Positions 1 through 11,260 of a stretch of 64,000 nt of DNA are shown here, in pieces. Location of the stretch: positions 7,115,836 to 7,179,835 of the forward strand of contig CM041198.1 of assembly GCA_023078555.1 (NCBI GenBank), given 5' to 3'. Below the pieces are notes generated by a model. That model worked only from the letters and a program-made list of their open reading frames with translations. It was not told where the DNA came from and made no database searches. The number at the start of each line of letters is the position of its first letter. The first letter of the stretch is position 1. A program made the position numbers and the translations under genes. Source of the DNA: Ulva prolifera. Taxonomy: Eukaryota; Chlorophyta; Ulvophyceae; Ulvales; Ulvaceae.

Positions 1-11
1 CGACGGCTCGC

Positions 12-39
12 TGCCCGGCCTCTGTCCTTTGTAACTACA
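12..39 (+). repeat. Short dispersed repeat, copy 1 of 3
   Basis: The motif gcccggcctctgtccttt followed by gtaaCYACA is present here, again at about 39517-39544, and in a more diverged form at about 7778-7805. All three lie in gene-free DNA rich in TGCATGC. The shared block is short, so I cannot tell whether it is the end of a transposon or a remnant of an older duplication. Confidence 0.5.
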
Positions 40-504
40 TTCAGAACAGACTCTACGGATGCCGAGTGATGCTGGTGAACATGCACGCATACCTTCAGCG
101 CGTCCACGATCGAGGTGCCGAGCGGGCCCCACCGTGGTGGTCGGCACACACACCCCCAAGCCACACACCCTACTGCCGCCGTGTGAGCGCCGTGGCTGCA
201 GGTGTGTGGTGAATTTGGGGCTGCCAGAGACGAGGCCGCTCGTGTCGACACACTTCTGCGAGGTTTCACACAGCCGTTCGTGGCCTAATCGTCCGCAGAT
301 GGCACCGACGAAGCTGTACGCATACAGACCAGGACAGCCACCTCGAATCCGCCCAAACTCAGGGCCCAGCCGGGTGTCCTATGTGTTCTATGCCAAGCGC
401 GGCAGTGACTTCGATGTTGGTCAGCGCCCGCGCACGCGGTATGGTAACATGACCTGGCTGCGTATGCCGCATGGAACCGCCTCGGCCTCCAGGTGCGGCC
501 GGTG

Positions 505-2860
505 CAGGCACGGACGTACGGTAGCCTGGGGCCCCGGCACGTGACCCCGAAGATGACGCGGGCGCGCGCCCAAACGCTGAACGGCGGCTCTGCCTTGGAG
601 CTACACGCACACGAGGTGCGGAGGCGTTGCGCCTCGCCGCAGGCCGCGGCATCACAGACGAGTCGCCGAGGGTCCAGTCCGCCGCAAATGGCCGCCAGGC
701 GGGCCTTGACAGCAGGCGAGCAACGTGGCAAAGCTCAGACGCGCACGCGACCAGCATGCCGGCACATGGTGCGTCCCCAGGGCGTTCAGCCGCCATGCAT
801 GCCCGGCGTGGCTTGCGGCCGCGCTTCCAGCAGGTTTCTGTGTCCCGGTGGATGCGGCGATGTACCCACGGGTGCGTGCGGCCTACACCCCACGATGGCA
901 AAGCGGTTGGCGTAGACATCGTGTCGGGAGCCGGGTCGCAGAGTCGTCAAAGCGCGTGTGAACACAGTCATGTCTATGTTTCTGTGCATGATGATGACCA
1001 TTCCGCTCATGCGTATACACATACATATGGAACCGACTTCATCAACGCTGAGGGGTTCTGGTAACCATGCACACATGTATTCAGCGCAGAAGCAAGGTGC
1101 CGAGCGGGCGCTCTGCTGGTTGACACACACCCCCCGCGACACCCTACTGCTCCGGTCGGAGCACTGTGGCTGCAGGGGTGTGGGGCTGCCACAGACGAGG
1201 CCCCTGGTGTTACCTCACTTCTTCACAAGCATCTCACACACGCTGCGGGCTGAGCTCAGTGTCCACCCGGTGCAAGCGGTGCCCGTAGCAGCGAGGCCTG
1301 CAAACATGTGGTAGGCATGCGATCGGAGACGGGAACGCCGTATGCATGAAGTCCGGGGGGGGCAGCACGGTTCCACTGAGGGAATGTGCAGCATATCGCT
1401 GCGAAAAGATGCGTGTCCTGCATCCGCTGCACAGGTCTTGAAGAAGGGCGCTGTTGACAAGCGTGGGGTCCTTGAAGGGGTCTTCGGTACAGCGACCTCC
1501 ATCCGGTGAGAAGTCGTGGGTGGCTGCAGGAGGTCGGCGAGAGTGAGGCGCCGCTGCCGCGGGTGCTGAGGTCGCGACGGAGAGCCGCAGGCTGAGTGCC
1601 GGATGAATGAAAGGGTGACTCCGGAGGCACCGTGCTTCGTGGCACAATGAATCTAAATTGTCCTTGCTTTGCAATGGCAATGGTCGTCAGCCCGGTGCAG
1701 CAGCCTCGTCGTTCAGGCCCGAGCATGCGTGTGACGCTGCAGCACCGGCCCTCGGGCACGCGTTGGGGCATGCATGATGGGAGCATTGCTACAGGGCTTT
1801 GCCAAAAGGAGCACACATGGCGGTGGAGAAGGGAAGGTGCTGTGGTGTTACACATGGCCATGTACGATATGGCTGGTTGTTCAAAAATCGGTCTTTGGCA
1901 TGCTGCTGTTGAGCATGTGCATGTTGATTCTTCAGAGTGTCTTCCTCGGAGGTGGGTAAGTGTTACTTCTAGAACTGGAAGGTGGCTGTTACAACACGAG
2001 AAATGTTTCCTTGGACCTTGTGCCTGATGGCGTTTTCATTGTTCTGTAGAGGTCGATTGTGCTTCTGCTTTTCTGATGAGTGCATGAGCTGCGGCCCATC
2101 CCTTACTGCCACAAAGTGATGCGATTCATGACTTGTGTGGGGTAGTGTGTGCATCACTGTAGGTAGTTCCTAGCTGTCGCGAAGTCAGGTATATGAAATG
2201 TGCAAGTGTGGCGTATTATAATTTTGATTTTTTCCCTTGTGATTTTGTTTTAATTAAAAGTTTGTTGGCCTTCCTCTGTTGATGTGTCGTGTGTTGTAAT
2301 CTTCAGTGTGCCGACAGCATGTTTTTGGTGCTTGTGTTTGTTTGCTTTGACCTTGACAGTATACACCCCCTCCGGTCAGCGGCTGCTGCGCACTCTGTGT
2401 GATAGTCCAGTGGTAGAGCGGTCTTATCACTGGACTATCACACTCTGCCCTCACATTGCCATGGACTTCACGCATGGGATGGGCGTCACAGTGGCGGCAG
2501 CGTGGCACAATTGCTTGCAAGCAATCTACGCAGCCCGACACTCCATATGCATTGAGCCGCGCTTGTGCACCGGCCTCGCACCCGACTCCTCTGCGCCTCT
2601 CGAAGCGGGAGCTGTTCGTCCTGACATCGCTATATTTTGTATGACAACAGTGGTGCCCGAGCTTGCAGTCGTGCGGTGCACCGGACCGAGGCCACCATGC
2701 CCGCTTTCATGCACTCCAGCGATCGACCACCGCCTTGCAGTCGGCCATCACCATGGTGGGCGCGGCAACAGTGCAGTTGCGCTTTCATATGATGTGTATG
2801 CACCTCGCTGCGGCCGCGCCGGCGCCACCACTAGCCACCGCGGCCGCTGACTCCACCTTT
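505..2860 (+). repeat. Segmental duplication, copy 1
   Basis: Blocks of similar sequence occur in the same order here and at 7206-9475. The pairs are 507-600 with 7207-7300, 1538-1600 with 7955-8010, 1776-1850 with 8155-8330, 2010-2095 with 8510-8600, and 2715-2860 with 9345-9475. The offset stays between about 6.4 and 6.7 kb, so this is one collinear duplication rather than separate repeats. The copies are well diverged, with many indels. I see no convincing coding exon inside; the open frames are short and unlike any family I recognise. This copy lacks the MITE found in copy 2: positions 1823-1830 (gtggagaa) look like the unoccupied target site. Confidence 0.6.
2397..2443. repeat. Perfect inverted repeat, 16-bp arms with 15-bp loop
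   Basis: Arm gtgtgatagtccagtg at 2397-2412 is exactly complementary to cactggactatcacac at 2428-2443. It would form a stable hairpin in RNA or cruciform DNA. It lacks tRNA features such as a T-arm or CCA-type acceptor. No coding exon overlaps it. Its function is unknown; it could be a small RNA precursor, a terminator-like structure or a miniature element. Confidence 0.6.
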
Positions 2861-3568
2861 GGCTGCCCAAGCTGGCGCACTGCATGGGGCTGCCTCGCAG
2901 GCATGGTCTGTCCGAGACCGGGTCGCTCGCATCTACTTTGCCGTTTGAATACGGCTCCCCAGAGTGCTGCAGCTGGTTGCAGAGAGTTTGCAGATGTTGC
3001 ACTTGCTGCCACCTGCAGCAGAGATGTACTGCTGCACCAGATGCAATGCATTGGACCAGGTGCGAATGATTGATGCACGCATTCTCCGATGCACATCGCG
3101 ATGTTACCTCGGTACCGGCCAGTACCGCGCTAAATCGGGTCCATCGACACATAACGCACGACGCTGGGTTTTCTAGGTACTCAACTAGGCATAGTTGATC
3201 ATGATATTTCGGGGTGACTGAGCCAACAAAGATTAGATGTTTGACCTAGACCCCATGAAACGCAGGTTAATTTGGCGGATTCTTCAGTTTATAAGTTCAA
3301 TAATTATTGAACGCGGCCACGCGTGGCCAAAACTGAATCAGCGCGTGACATGCCGTGGTCACCCCTGTATAATGGGAGTTCAAGCAAGCACGAATCCGTA
3401 TCTGCGGTCCAACTGGCCGACCGTGCACTGGGCCTCCGCTAGCTTCAGCGTCGCAACAAGTTCGAACCAATCGGGCTGGCCGGTCCCATTGCCGATGTGA
3501 AAGGGTAGCCTGTAGCTCCCGAATGCGCACGTGCGACTGTATCAGACTGTTGATGCTGCTCTCGCACA

Positions 3569-4285
3569 ATGAACAGCTCCAAAGCTGGTAGCAACGTCGT
3601 CAAGATCTGCTTCCATACCGGCTTTCCGCCGGTGGTTCTGACGGAAAGTTCGTTCCATTGCAAATATGAACAGCTTTTTAATTTACATAAAGCGTATCAC
3701 CATGCTGGAGGGGAGCCATTCGAAATCCAGGAAGACGCAGTGATGAAGCTCCAGTGTGCAAACAACCCACATGGACCAGGGCTTGCGTTCATGCCGAGTC
3801 ATCTGATGATGTATGCCAGAGAATGTGTTCAAAATGGGCGCTTCTCCGACGATGTGGGCCCTGTCGTCATTTTGACTCTTGCCAGGCCCTCGTGCCCCTG
3901 TAGCAGTAATCCCGACACGGCCGATCTCAGCGACTCCACTGTAATCTGTGCATCTCGACATACTAAACGGTCGAGAGTAGTGGAAGCCAGTCAGAGGCTT
4001 TGGCTGCGGTGGACAGACGAGATGTTAGACAAGGTCAGCCAGCTGCCCAAAGCGGCACTGGCCACTGAGGGTATGCAAAGACATTTCGTGCAACCGTCAA
4101 GTCTTCGAAGTCGCTGTGTGCAAGTCTCAGCAATACTGGCTCTGCTTGCTGCCCTCCGAAAGGTACGAGCGGAGATCACTTGCTTGTTGCGGACGTTCCA
4201 TGACACCAGCGAGCTTGCTCAACGCATCAGCCAGCTGCACGGGCGCGATGACAAGTGCTCTAACGACCTATCGCATTCTTCGTGA
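3569..4285 (+). CDS. Hypothetical protein, 238 aa, unrecognised
   Basis: An ATG-initiated open frame of 238 codons begins MNSSKAGSNVVKICF. The codon use is mixed, and I see no recognised domain, signal peptide or clear membrane segment. A second frame at about 4310-4600 continues with plausible protein-like sequence (VYRGSLSAALSGEV), so the two could be exons of one gene, but I found no convincing splice pair. In a gene-sparse region an ORF of this length can arise by chance, so this is a weak candidate. Confidence 0.22.
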   Translation: MNSSKAGSNVVKICFHTGFPPVVLTESSFHCKYEQLFNLHKAYHHAGGEPFEIQEDAVMKLQCANNPHGPGLAFMPSHLMMYARECVQNGRFSDDVGPVVILTLARPSCPCSSNPDTADLSDSTVICASRHTKRSRVVEASQRLWLRWTDEMLDKVSQLPKAALATEGMQRHFVQPSSLRSRCVQVSAILALLAALRKVRAEITCLLRTFHDTSELAQRISQLHGRDDKCSNDLSHSS

Positions 4286-5358
4286 TGATGCGGGCCGATT
4301 GCCGATCTCATGGCTGGACCTGCACGGCGTAAGGCCGTGCCACCTGCGAACGTTGTTCGGCTGCACGATCATACACTAACCGAAGTGAACAGACGCCGTT
4401 ACCTGCGATCTGTAAACTGGCCCGAAGTGCCTCGAAGTAAGGCAGGAGTCATGCGGGTGCAGGTTTACAGGGGAAGTCTCAGTGCAGCATTGAGCGGTGA
4501 GGTCACTGCGGTGGAGAACATAGTGAATGCCTTCGTGGACCAATTGTCGCTTCGTGACGATGACAGGATCAGGTACGACTGCGAGACATGCCTTCCTTGC
4601 ATGTGCTTTCCACCTACCTCACCGCCTTCGTGCACTCAGGTTGGCGCCAGAGCACCAGAGCATGTCTTATGCACAGGCGACCAATCGCATGGCGCCACCT
4701 CCCCCCAGGGCAGCCTGACCGCACGGCCATGCTCGTGCAGGATCGCATTGGGCGCCAGGTTTCGCGAAGCCACCAGTCTGATGGACGACCGCCGCGGGGA
4801 CTGCGCCACGCCAGATGACATGCACCTCGGAGCATTCGTCACCAAGAAGGTGCGGTGATTGCTCACTCCAATGCAGGCGGCTTGCCTCCTCGTCTTGGCT
4901 GAGGAGCAGTGCATCCTTTGAAGCCGTCTTACCTCTGCGTCTGGCAGTGCATGCAACTGCATATCAACGCTGGCACCTGATGCCCCGTGGGTGCATGCCA
5001 TTGATACCCCATGGGCGCAGTGAGAATGCATGTGTTCAATGGCGCGAAGAGCCGCGACATGCTCAAACGTCGATGTGCCCGACGAAGCGGCTCGCTGCAA
5101 GCCTCAGCCACGACGGCGTTGCAACCTGCGAATGGAGGCAAGTAGATAGAGAGATAGAGAAAGCATACACGTGCATGTGGTGCGGTCAGTTCCGGCTACT
5201 GCCCGCACCCCAGTTTGTTGAGCACAATCTGCCAGCTGCACGGTTGACTCACCGTCGCTGGTCCCGGGGTGCATGCACATGGACGTGTCCACACTGAGAG
5301 CGTCCGTTCCAAGAGCTCCCGGGCATGTGGCTGGCACCGATTACAGCCCGGCCAGACA

Positions 5359-5432
5359 GACAAGGCGTCACTGCATGTGGTCAGCCGTGCACTAACAAGG
5401 CACAGACAAGGCGTCACTGCATGTGGTCAGCC
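5359..5432. repeat. Short direct repeat, 28-bp unit
   Basis: The unit gacaaggcgtcactgcatgt plus ggtcagcc occurs at 5359-5386 and again at 5405-5432, identical, separated by 18 bp. It lies in the gene-free stretch 4.9-9.9 kb, in which I see no supported gene. Confidence 0.7.
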
Positions 5433-5986
5433 TCTGCATGTGGCTGGCGCCAGCCATTCGGCCTCAGAGACCCACGCGTCCACGCCACAGCCCAACGTGG
5501 AACTGCACAGGTCTGTGTGCAGTCATGTCACGTGTAATCGATGCTTTAATCGGTGCTGTGGTAGCCGCTTCGGCCTGATCCCGAGTGTCATGACCTTTCA
5601 TATCCATAGAATGTAAAAAACAGAAAATCGGCTGTCGATCAACTATAAAAAGACTCCTAGCAACCCTTTGGTATTGAATTAATTAGTTTGCATTTGGTAC
5701 TGCCATCCTCCCCCCCTTCAAAGTATAGGCCGAGGGCTCTTGTGGGGGCGCGGAGCATGTGGAACTCGGCCAGCACATCTCGCTCGATTGTTGATTCGTC
5801 GACACACTCGCGCTGCGCCCGCTGGTGGTGACACTGTCATGTCCATGTGGATGGCTAGATGCTAGATGACCTCAGGCCGTTTCCAAATGCAATTCAACAC
5901 CACTGCAGCCAGCGTTCAATCCTCCATGCTGTGTCCATGTTGAATGTTGTTCCGAGTCCAATCTTCGGACGTGATCATCATCATGT

Positions 5987-6035
5987 AAAGGAATTCTGAA
6001 TTTGCTGAGCCGTACCCTATCGGGTTGACAAGTGT
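5987..6035 (+). repeat. Dispersed repeat, partner at 58785-58832
   Basis: The block tctgaatttgctgagccgta followed by ccctatcggg and ttgacaa resembles tctgaatttactgagccgta, tcctattgga, cattgacaa at 58785-58832. Both copies follow a tgtaaag-containing stretch. No coding sense is visible in either; it is probably a remnant of a transposable element. Confidence 0.5.
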
Positions 6036-6859
6036 GCTGTGCCATTGCGCCTCGAGGATAGCAGTGCTGCCAGAGGCCCAACAGCGAGGCGGCACACCCT
6101 GTGTACATCCTCGGCGGCTCAAAACAGTGGGAGCATCTGCTATGCTCCCGCAGTTTGGAGCCGTCTACGAGCGTGAGTTCATAGCCTGCCTCAGTGCCAT
6201 CGACATGAGGCGAAAGAGAGTCAAGTAGTGATTCTGTAAGCTTGACATAGTGGGAAACTGCGATTTGAGCAGCTGGAGCACCGCCTGCTATGAATGCTAA
6301 GTGATGCCGACCCACCACTACGATCCATCTCGGGGGCTGAGCCCGAGGTCCGACTCATAACCACCGCCCAGTCTGATGATCAAACACCACAGCATCTTGT
6401 CAAGAGCTTCAGGCGAGTCGCGTGCATGAGGTCATGGTGCATGTGTCAGGGTGTTGCGGTGCCACGACGCAGCTGCCAAGTGAGCATCAGACAGTTTTTT
6501 TTCAGAACAGCGGACTGTCTTCGATCCAGATGGGGCAGCAAGGAGCGATGTGCTCCGCCGCAGAGGCGCCACCACATGCAAACGCCGTACCAGTGTCTCT
6601 GCATGCATGGCTGTAGGTGACCGCAGAGGGCTCAGGGCGCGCTCGGAAAGGAGAGGTGATGAAGACGCGGGAGCAGTGGGCACTGCAGGACGGCAAGTTT
6701 GTGGTGGACAAGGCGATGCTGGCTCTGGTGTTGCAAGCGTCCGATCAGGAGGAGGGCTGGGAGTCTGCATCGCTGGCTGCAAGGAAGCAGCCGAGCAAGC
6801 GAAAGAGCTCACAGCAGCCACAGGTGTGTCCGCGTTTTGGTGGGGGGGGCTGCATCTCG

Positions 6860-6961
6860 CTGTATTGGGTCGCTTTGCAGCATTTCCAGGGCTGTCACCC
6901 CGGAATCAGGCATGAATATTCGGAATTGTTCTATGTCATCGGGCCCGATGACCCAACGCTG
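6860..6961 (+). mobile_element. hAT-type MITE, copy A
   Basis: One of six copies of a ~102 bp element with terminal inverted repeats near CAGTGTTGGGTC and GACCCAACACTG. The conserved core reads tgcagcatttccagggctg, then a short AT-rich stretch, then gaattgttctatg and tcgggcccga. The left terminal repeat here is degraded (ctgtattgggtc), and I see no clear target-site duplication. There is no coding capacity. Confidence 0.65.
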
Positions 6962-7205
6962 CTGGCATGCTGTTGCCTATGTGGCCTTCGTGACGGCCCA
7001 GGCATGCATTGCGGTGACCTATAAACCTCATCGCCTCGACACTGTCGACAGGACCCCAATCGACAGAACCCGCTCCAGGGAGCAGTCATGAGTAGCCTTG
7101 AAACCCAAACAACCAGATCTATGTGGTCAAGGCCTAGCGCTCGCGTTGACGTCGGTCGGAGCGGCCGCGCATGCGGCATCATCGTATGGTCAACCTCGGG
7201 CTCGA

Positions 7206-9475
7206 GGCGTGGCCGGTGCAGGAGCGCGCGTGTGGCAGCCTGGGGCCGAGGCACGGGCCCCCGAAGCTGACGAGGGCGCGGGCCCGGAGTCTACACGGCA
7301 GCGTGGCCCCGGGGGCTGGCCGCGGACGAGGCGCGGAGGTGGCGCCCCGCGCCGCAGACCGAGGCGTCACGGGCGAGAAGCTGCGGGACGAACGTGCCGA
7401 CGGGTGCTGCCCCCGGGAGGAGGCCGGCGCGAGGGAGGAAGCTGCAGGAGACGGCTCCGGCGAGCACACGCCCAGTTGGCCAACCCACGGTGCGAACCCT
7501 GGACTTCGGCAGACGCGCTTGCACAGGGTGGTGGTATGCGGACGCACTTGTGGCAGATGCCGCTGCCGCGGCGGCTCGGGTATGCATGCATGGAGACATG
7601 CGTGCTGCGGCCGCGACGTGCAGTCATAGTCCGCCGCCGATCCACGTATGTTGATGGCCTGGATGCCTTGACCGGGGGCCCAGAATTGTCAATGTTTCAA
7701 TCGACGTACATTTGTCTACGTGCGTGTGATTTCTACCATCCCTCATGCATGTACACATGCATAGATGCATCCAGCATGCCCGGCCTCTGACCTTGGTATC
7801 TACATCGAGCACAGACACCTAGATGCGCAGGCGCTGGCTGGCAATCACACTCGAGCCACACCAACCGCTGCATTCCACATGCCTACGCATTGCCTACATG
7901 CTTTGAACAGCAGCTTTGGTGAATGGATGCAGGCGGCTGCTCAGACTAAGCCTCCGGCGGCGAGGGTGCTGAGGCCGCGGCGGAGGGCAGCAGGCTGAGT
8001 GCCCCCGGGCCACCAGAGGCGGCACCTCGTGGCACAACCACGACGGTGCTCCATCAGACGCAGCAGCCTGATTTGCCGTTTCTGAGTATGCAAGTGAGGG
8101 TGTGGCCGCAGCCACGTGCGTATGTAGTGACGGGGGGGGCGGCCGTGGTAGGTGCCTTGCTACAGGGCTCTGCCAACGCGAGCGCACACGCCTTTGGAGA
8201 GCAGTGTTGGGATGCCATGCAGCATTTCCAGGGCCATCACCCCGAAATTAGTTGTGATTAATTGGAATTGTTTTATGTGATCGGGCCCGACGACCAACGC
8301 TGGTGGAGAGGGCGAGGTTCTTTTTGGACGCCTATGGCTATCTACAAGGGCTGTGGTGGTGCTGTACACTCCGTGCTGGGCATGCCGGCGTACTGGCGCA
8401 TGTGCAAATCAGGGCAAGGCGGCGCCGCTAGCATATGCGTTCAGCATGCATGCTGAAGAATGTTGGGGTGGCCAGGTTGTTGGCCATCCTGACCCTGGCG
8501 GGGCTTGCGTCCACGGACGTTGTGTCTGATGGCAGTTCTATTTCTTCCCTCGGCTTTGATTGTGTTCTTATGTCTCTTGAGGCACGAGCTGTCAAGCCTG
8601 TGCCGCGTCAGGCGCGAGGCGATGCTATTCTTGACTTGCATGGAGCAGTTCGTGGGTGGCTATGAGGGGCCCGGGCGATGTGAGTAGTGCGATTTGGATA
8701 ACGATGATTGTGTACTTCCTTGATTTGGTTCTCTATGGTATTGGTTCTGTGTTTGTTTTGATTTTAACGTTCACAATCCGGAGTTCATGTGCCACAAATG
8801 TGTTGTCTGTTGTGTGTGGTTTGTTTGGCTGTTGCTGTTCCAGTTTCACCAATCAAGTCTAGAGGCTCACTCAAAATTACACGCACATCAATATTGAATT
8901 TGATGGTTGCTGTGGATAATAGGATTCAGCAGTCATGAGCACCATTCTGGAGACAGTGCACAAAACCCTGCAGGCAGGACATCATTTGCACCCTGCAGGT
9001 GTCCATGGTAACACCTCATGTTCAGACTCAGTCATCCATTGCCGGGCTATGAGGGGTGGTCCAGCACAGCTAGGAGTCAACGCAAGCCATGATAGAAGGA
9101 AAACATGGCACAGGCACTGAGCAAGCACGCTGTGCGTGCACATCACCAGGGTATGTGCAGCGGTAACTTGATGGCACTTGATGGCACCAGGTTTAGTGGA
9201 TGTAAACATGACGATCACTGGGCAGCTGCTGAGTTCACTTGTTCAAAGCCACAGGCGCAGTGGATCCATCATGCAAACGCACAGCAGAGGCATGCTGTCC
9301 ACCCGCCCGCTCGGTGAAAAAGCATGCTCATGCATGCGCTCCGGCGCACGACGACCGCGCCACCTCGCAGTCAGCCATCGCCGGCCCTGCAACTGTACAC
9401 GTGCGCCCTCATGCGTGCACCTCGCTGCAGCGGCACCGGCGCCACCACTGGCCACCGCAGCTGCCTACCCGGCAA
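7206..9475 (+). repeat. Segmental duplication, copy 2
   Basis: This is the collinear partner of 505-2860. It differs by many substitutions and indels and by a MITE at 8202-8302. No gene is supported inside; the GC-rich open frames at 7.1-7.8 kb lie on both strands, overlap one another and show no family resemblance. Confidence 0.6.
8202..8302 (+). mobile_element. hAT-type MITE, copy B, with 8-bp target duplication
   Basis: The terminal repeats are CAGTGTTGGG and its complement ending CAACGCTG. The flanks are ttggagag (8194-8201) and gtggagag (8303-8310), a 7/8 match that fits the hAT target consensus nTnnnnAn. The paralogous copy of the surrounding DNA at 1823-1830 has a single gtggagaa and no insertion, so this copy provides a filled site and an empty site within one window. 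Confidence 0.75.
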
Positions 9476-9972
9476 TATGCTGCCTAAACCCCGCCCGCAC
9501 ACCACACTCAAATCTGTGTGGACCTCCGCCAGCGCCGCGACGGCCACGCCGCTGTGGCGCCTGGAGATAATCCTGCCCCTGATCCATGCATTGAGGCGCC
9601 CGGCCACAAATAGGCATGGTGCATGCATCAACGGCCCTCAGGCTGATGGCAAGGTGTGGCGTGGCATCCTTCGCCCACACGCCCCCGGGCTTTCAGCACT
9701 GCTCAGCACCGAGCCCACCAGCTTCACCAAGATGCGGCAACTGGTGTGGCATGGCACAGGCGGCAGTGGCATGTCGCGGCAGCTCGCATGCATCATGACG
9801 CACTGTGAGGTCATCGCCCCGCGCTTTCAGGACCATGCACGGCTTCGTGCGCGCGGCGCCGGGATGCGACAGGCCCGCTCCTCGAGCCGTGCTTCATCGA
9901 TATCGTCCACCACAAAGGCACGGGCACAGGGACCCGCCACTGTGGAGTCCACGACCGAGACAGAGGGCCATC

Positions 9973-11260
9973 TCACGCCGCGATTGCGGCATGCATGTGG
10001 CCTTGAAAGTGGCTGCGGCGGACGGCGCTCCTCGCCGCTGCGCCTGGGACGATGCCGCAAGCCGTCATCTCTGCCAGATTCTGGATTCGGCAGTCCCTGA
10101 GTGCCACGCGCACGGCCATGGCCGTCTCCGTCACATGCACACCCAGCATGGTGTCTGTGCTGTCTAGGACCGATATGTGAACCGATATGTCACAGTGGCA
10201 GGTGCTGACGTCTCCCTTTTCGAGGGCGACGCTCACGCCCTGGGTGAATCCAGAAATAGCGCAGTGCTGCAACGACGCATCCCGGCAGCGCAGCGAAACG
10301 CCAGCGGCGCTCTCACGGTGCATGCTCGCCCACGCCGCCCGCAGCGCCGCCAGCTCCGGCGCGCTTTTCCGCTCGCCCCCAAGCCCTCGGAACTCGCAGC
10401 GCTCCAGGCTGACCCTCCCTGAGCACGTAAACTCTGCACCGCTTCCACAGTCCGTGAACACAACACCGTCCAGCATCGCGGTGCATGGACTTGGTCCACC
10501 TTCGTCTAATTTCACTACACCGACGATGCATCTGCGCACGCTGCCGCCCCGCACATTCAGACGGCTGCATGAGATAGCCAGCCCCGCCCTGAATCTCGTG
10601 AGCAGGTAGTTGATCGCTGGAACCCCCGCGGGGGGGTAAGAACGTCTGCACATCCGATGTGCAGAGTCACATGTACATATGTGCGTGCTCACAGCTGCAG
10701 CAATCACGATGGCATCAAGGGCAAGGATGCCCGCGAGACCGCCCTGGATGCTACAGCGGCTGATGCACGCATCTGCTGCCTCTATGGCCACCTGTCGTGA
10801 GAAGTTGTTGTGTAGTCCAGTGCACTGTGTGCATGGCATGCATGTGCATGCATATATCTGATATCATTGATATCATAATATTATGTATGTGCAGAGGGTC
10901 ATGGCAGTTGGGTATTTGATTGCATATAGGTAGACTGTAGCAGGTGAAGACTATCGTGTTCACTGAGCTCCCGTTGTCATGACAGGTGTGATATCCATCA
11001 CCATCGTGATATCCTGACTGGTCACTCCCCACACTGTAATCGTGTTCACTGAGCTCCCGCTGTCATGACACCACCACCACCCCAGACGCGGGGGGCCCCC
11101 CTTTAACGCGCACTTGCAGAACGGCAGGGCCACGGAGCTTACAATCAGTGGCTATGATCTTCGCCCGATCACGGGCAAAGCATGTCGATAGGCCCCCCTT
11201 GTAGCGGCCACCCTTCAGCCGCACCACGCCGCTCGATGAGGAAATCATCCGATGAGCGCC
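9973..11260 (-). CDS. Putative parallel beta-helix protein, fragmentary or damaged
   Basis: Minus-strand frames between about 11.26 and 9.97 kb share the short repetitive style of right-handed beta-helix (pectate-lyase-fold) proteins: alternating hydrophobic and small residues in ~22-residue coils. Examples are the stretches around RLKGGRYKGGLSTCFARDRA, LDGVVFTDCGSGAEFTCSG and SLQHCAISGFTQGVSVAL. The main open block is about 10620-9973; pieces at about 10810-10720 and 11260-11100 would be upstream exons. The block ends at a stop, while a similar-looking peptide (VVDSTVAGPCARAFVVDD) continues in another frame to about 9830. That means a frameshift or an unmodelled intron. The substrate, if any, is unknown; no signal peptide was found. 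Codon use is GC-rich, like the expressed exons nearby. Confidence 0.4.
10953..11070. repeat. Direct repeat, 32-bp unit
   Basis: The unit atcgtgttcactgagctccc followed by gYtgtcatgaca occurs at 10953-10984 and 11039-11070 with one mismatch. It falls in what would be an intron or gap of the beta-helix gene. Confidence 0.65.

Noticed and set aside
2397-2443. tRNA gene
   Set aside because: Only a single hairpin; no D-arm, anticodon or T-arm sequence around it. The GTTCGAACC-like string near 3459 was also checked and has no partner acceptor stem.
6860-8302. Possible 5S rRNA or other RNA gene suggested by the conserved gatcgggcccgatgaccca block
   Set aside because: Six copies have matching inverted ends and target duplications, which marks a MITE; no internal RNA polymerase III boxes of a 5S gene were seen.
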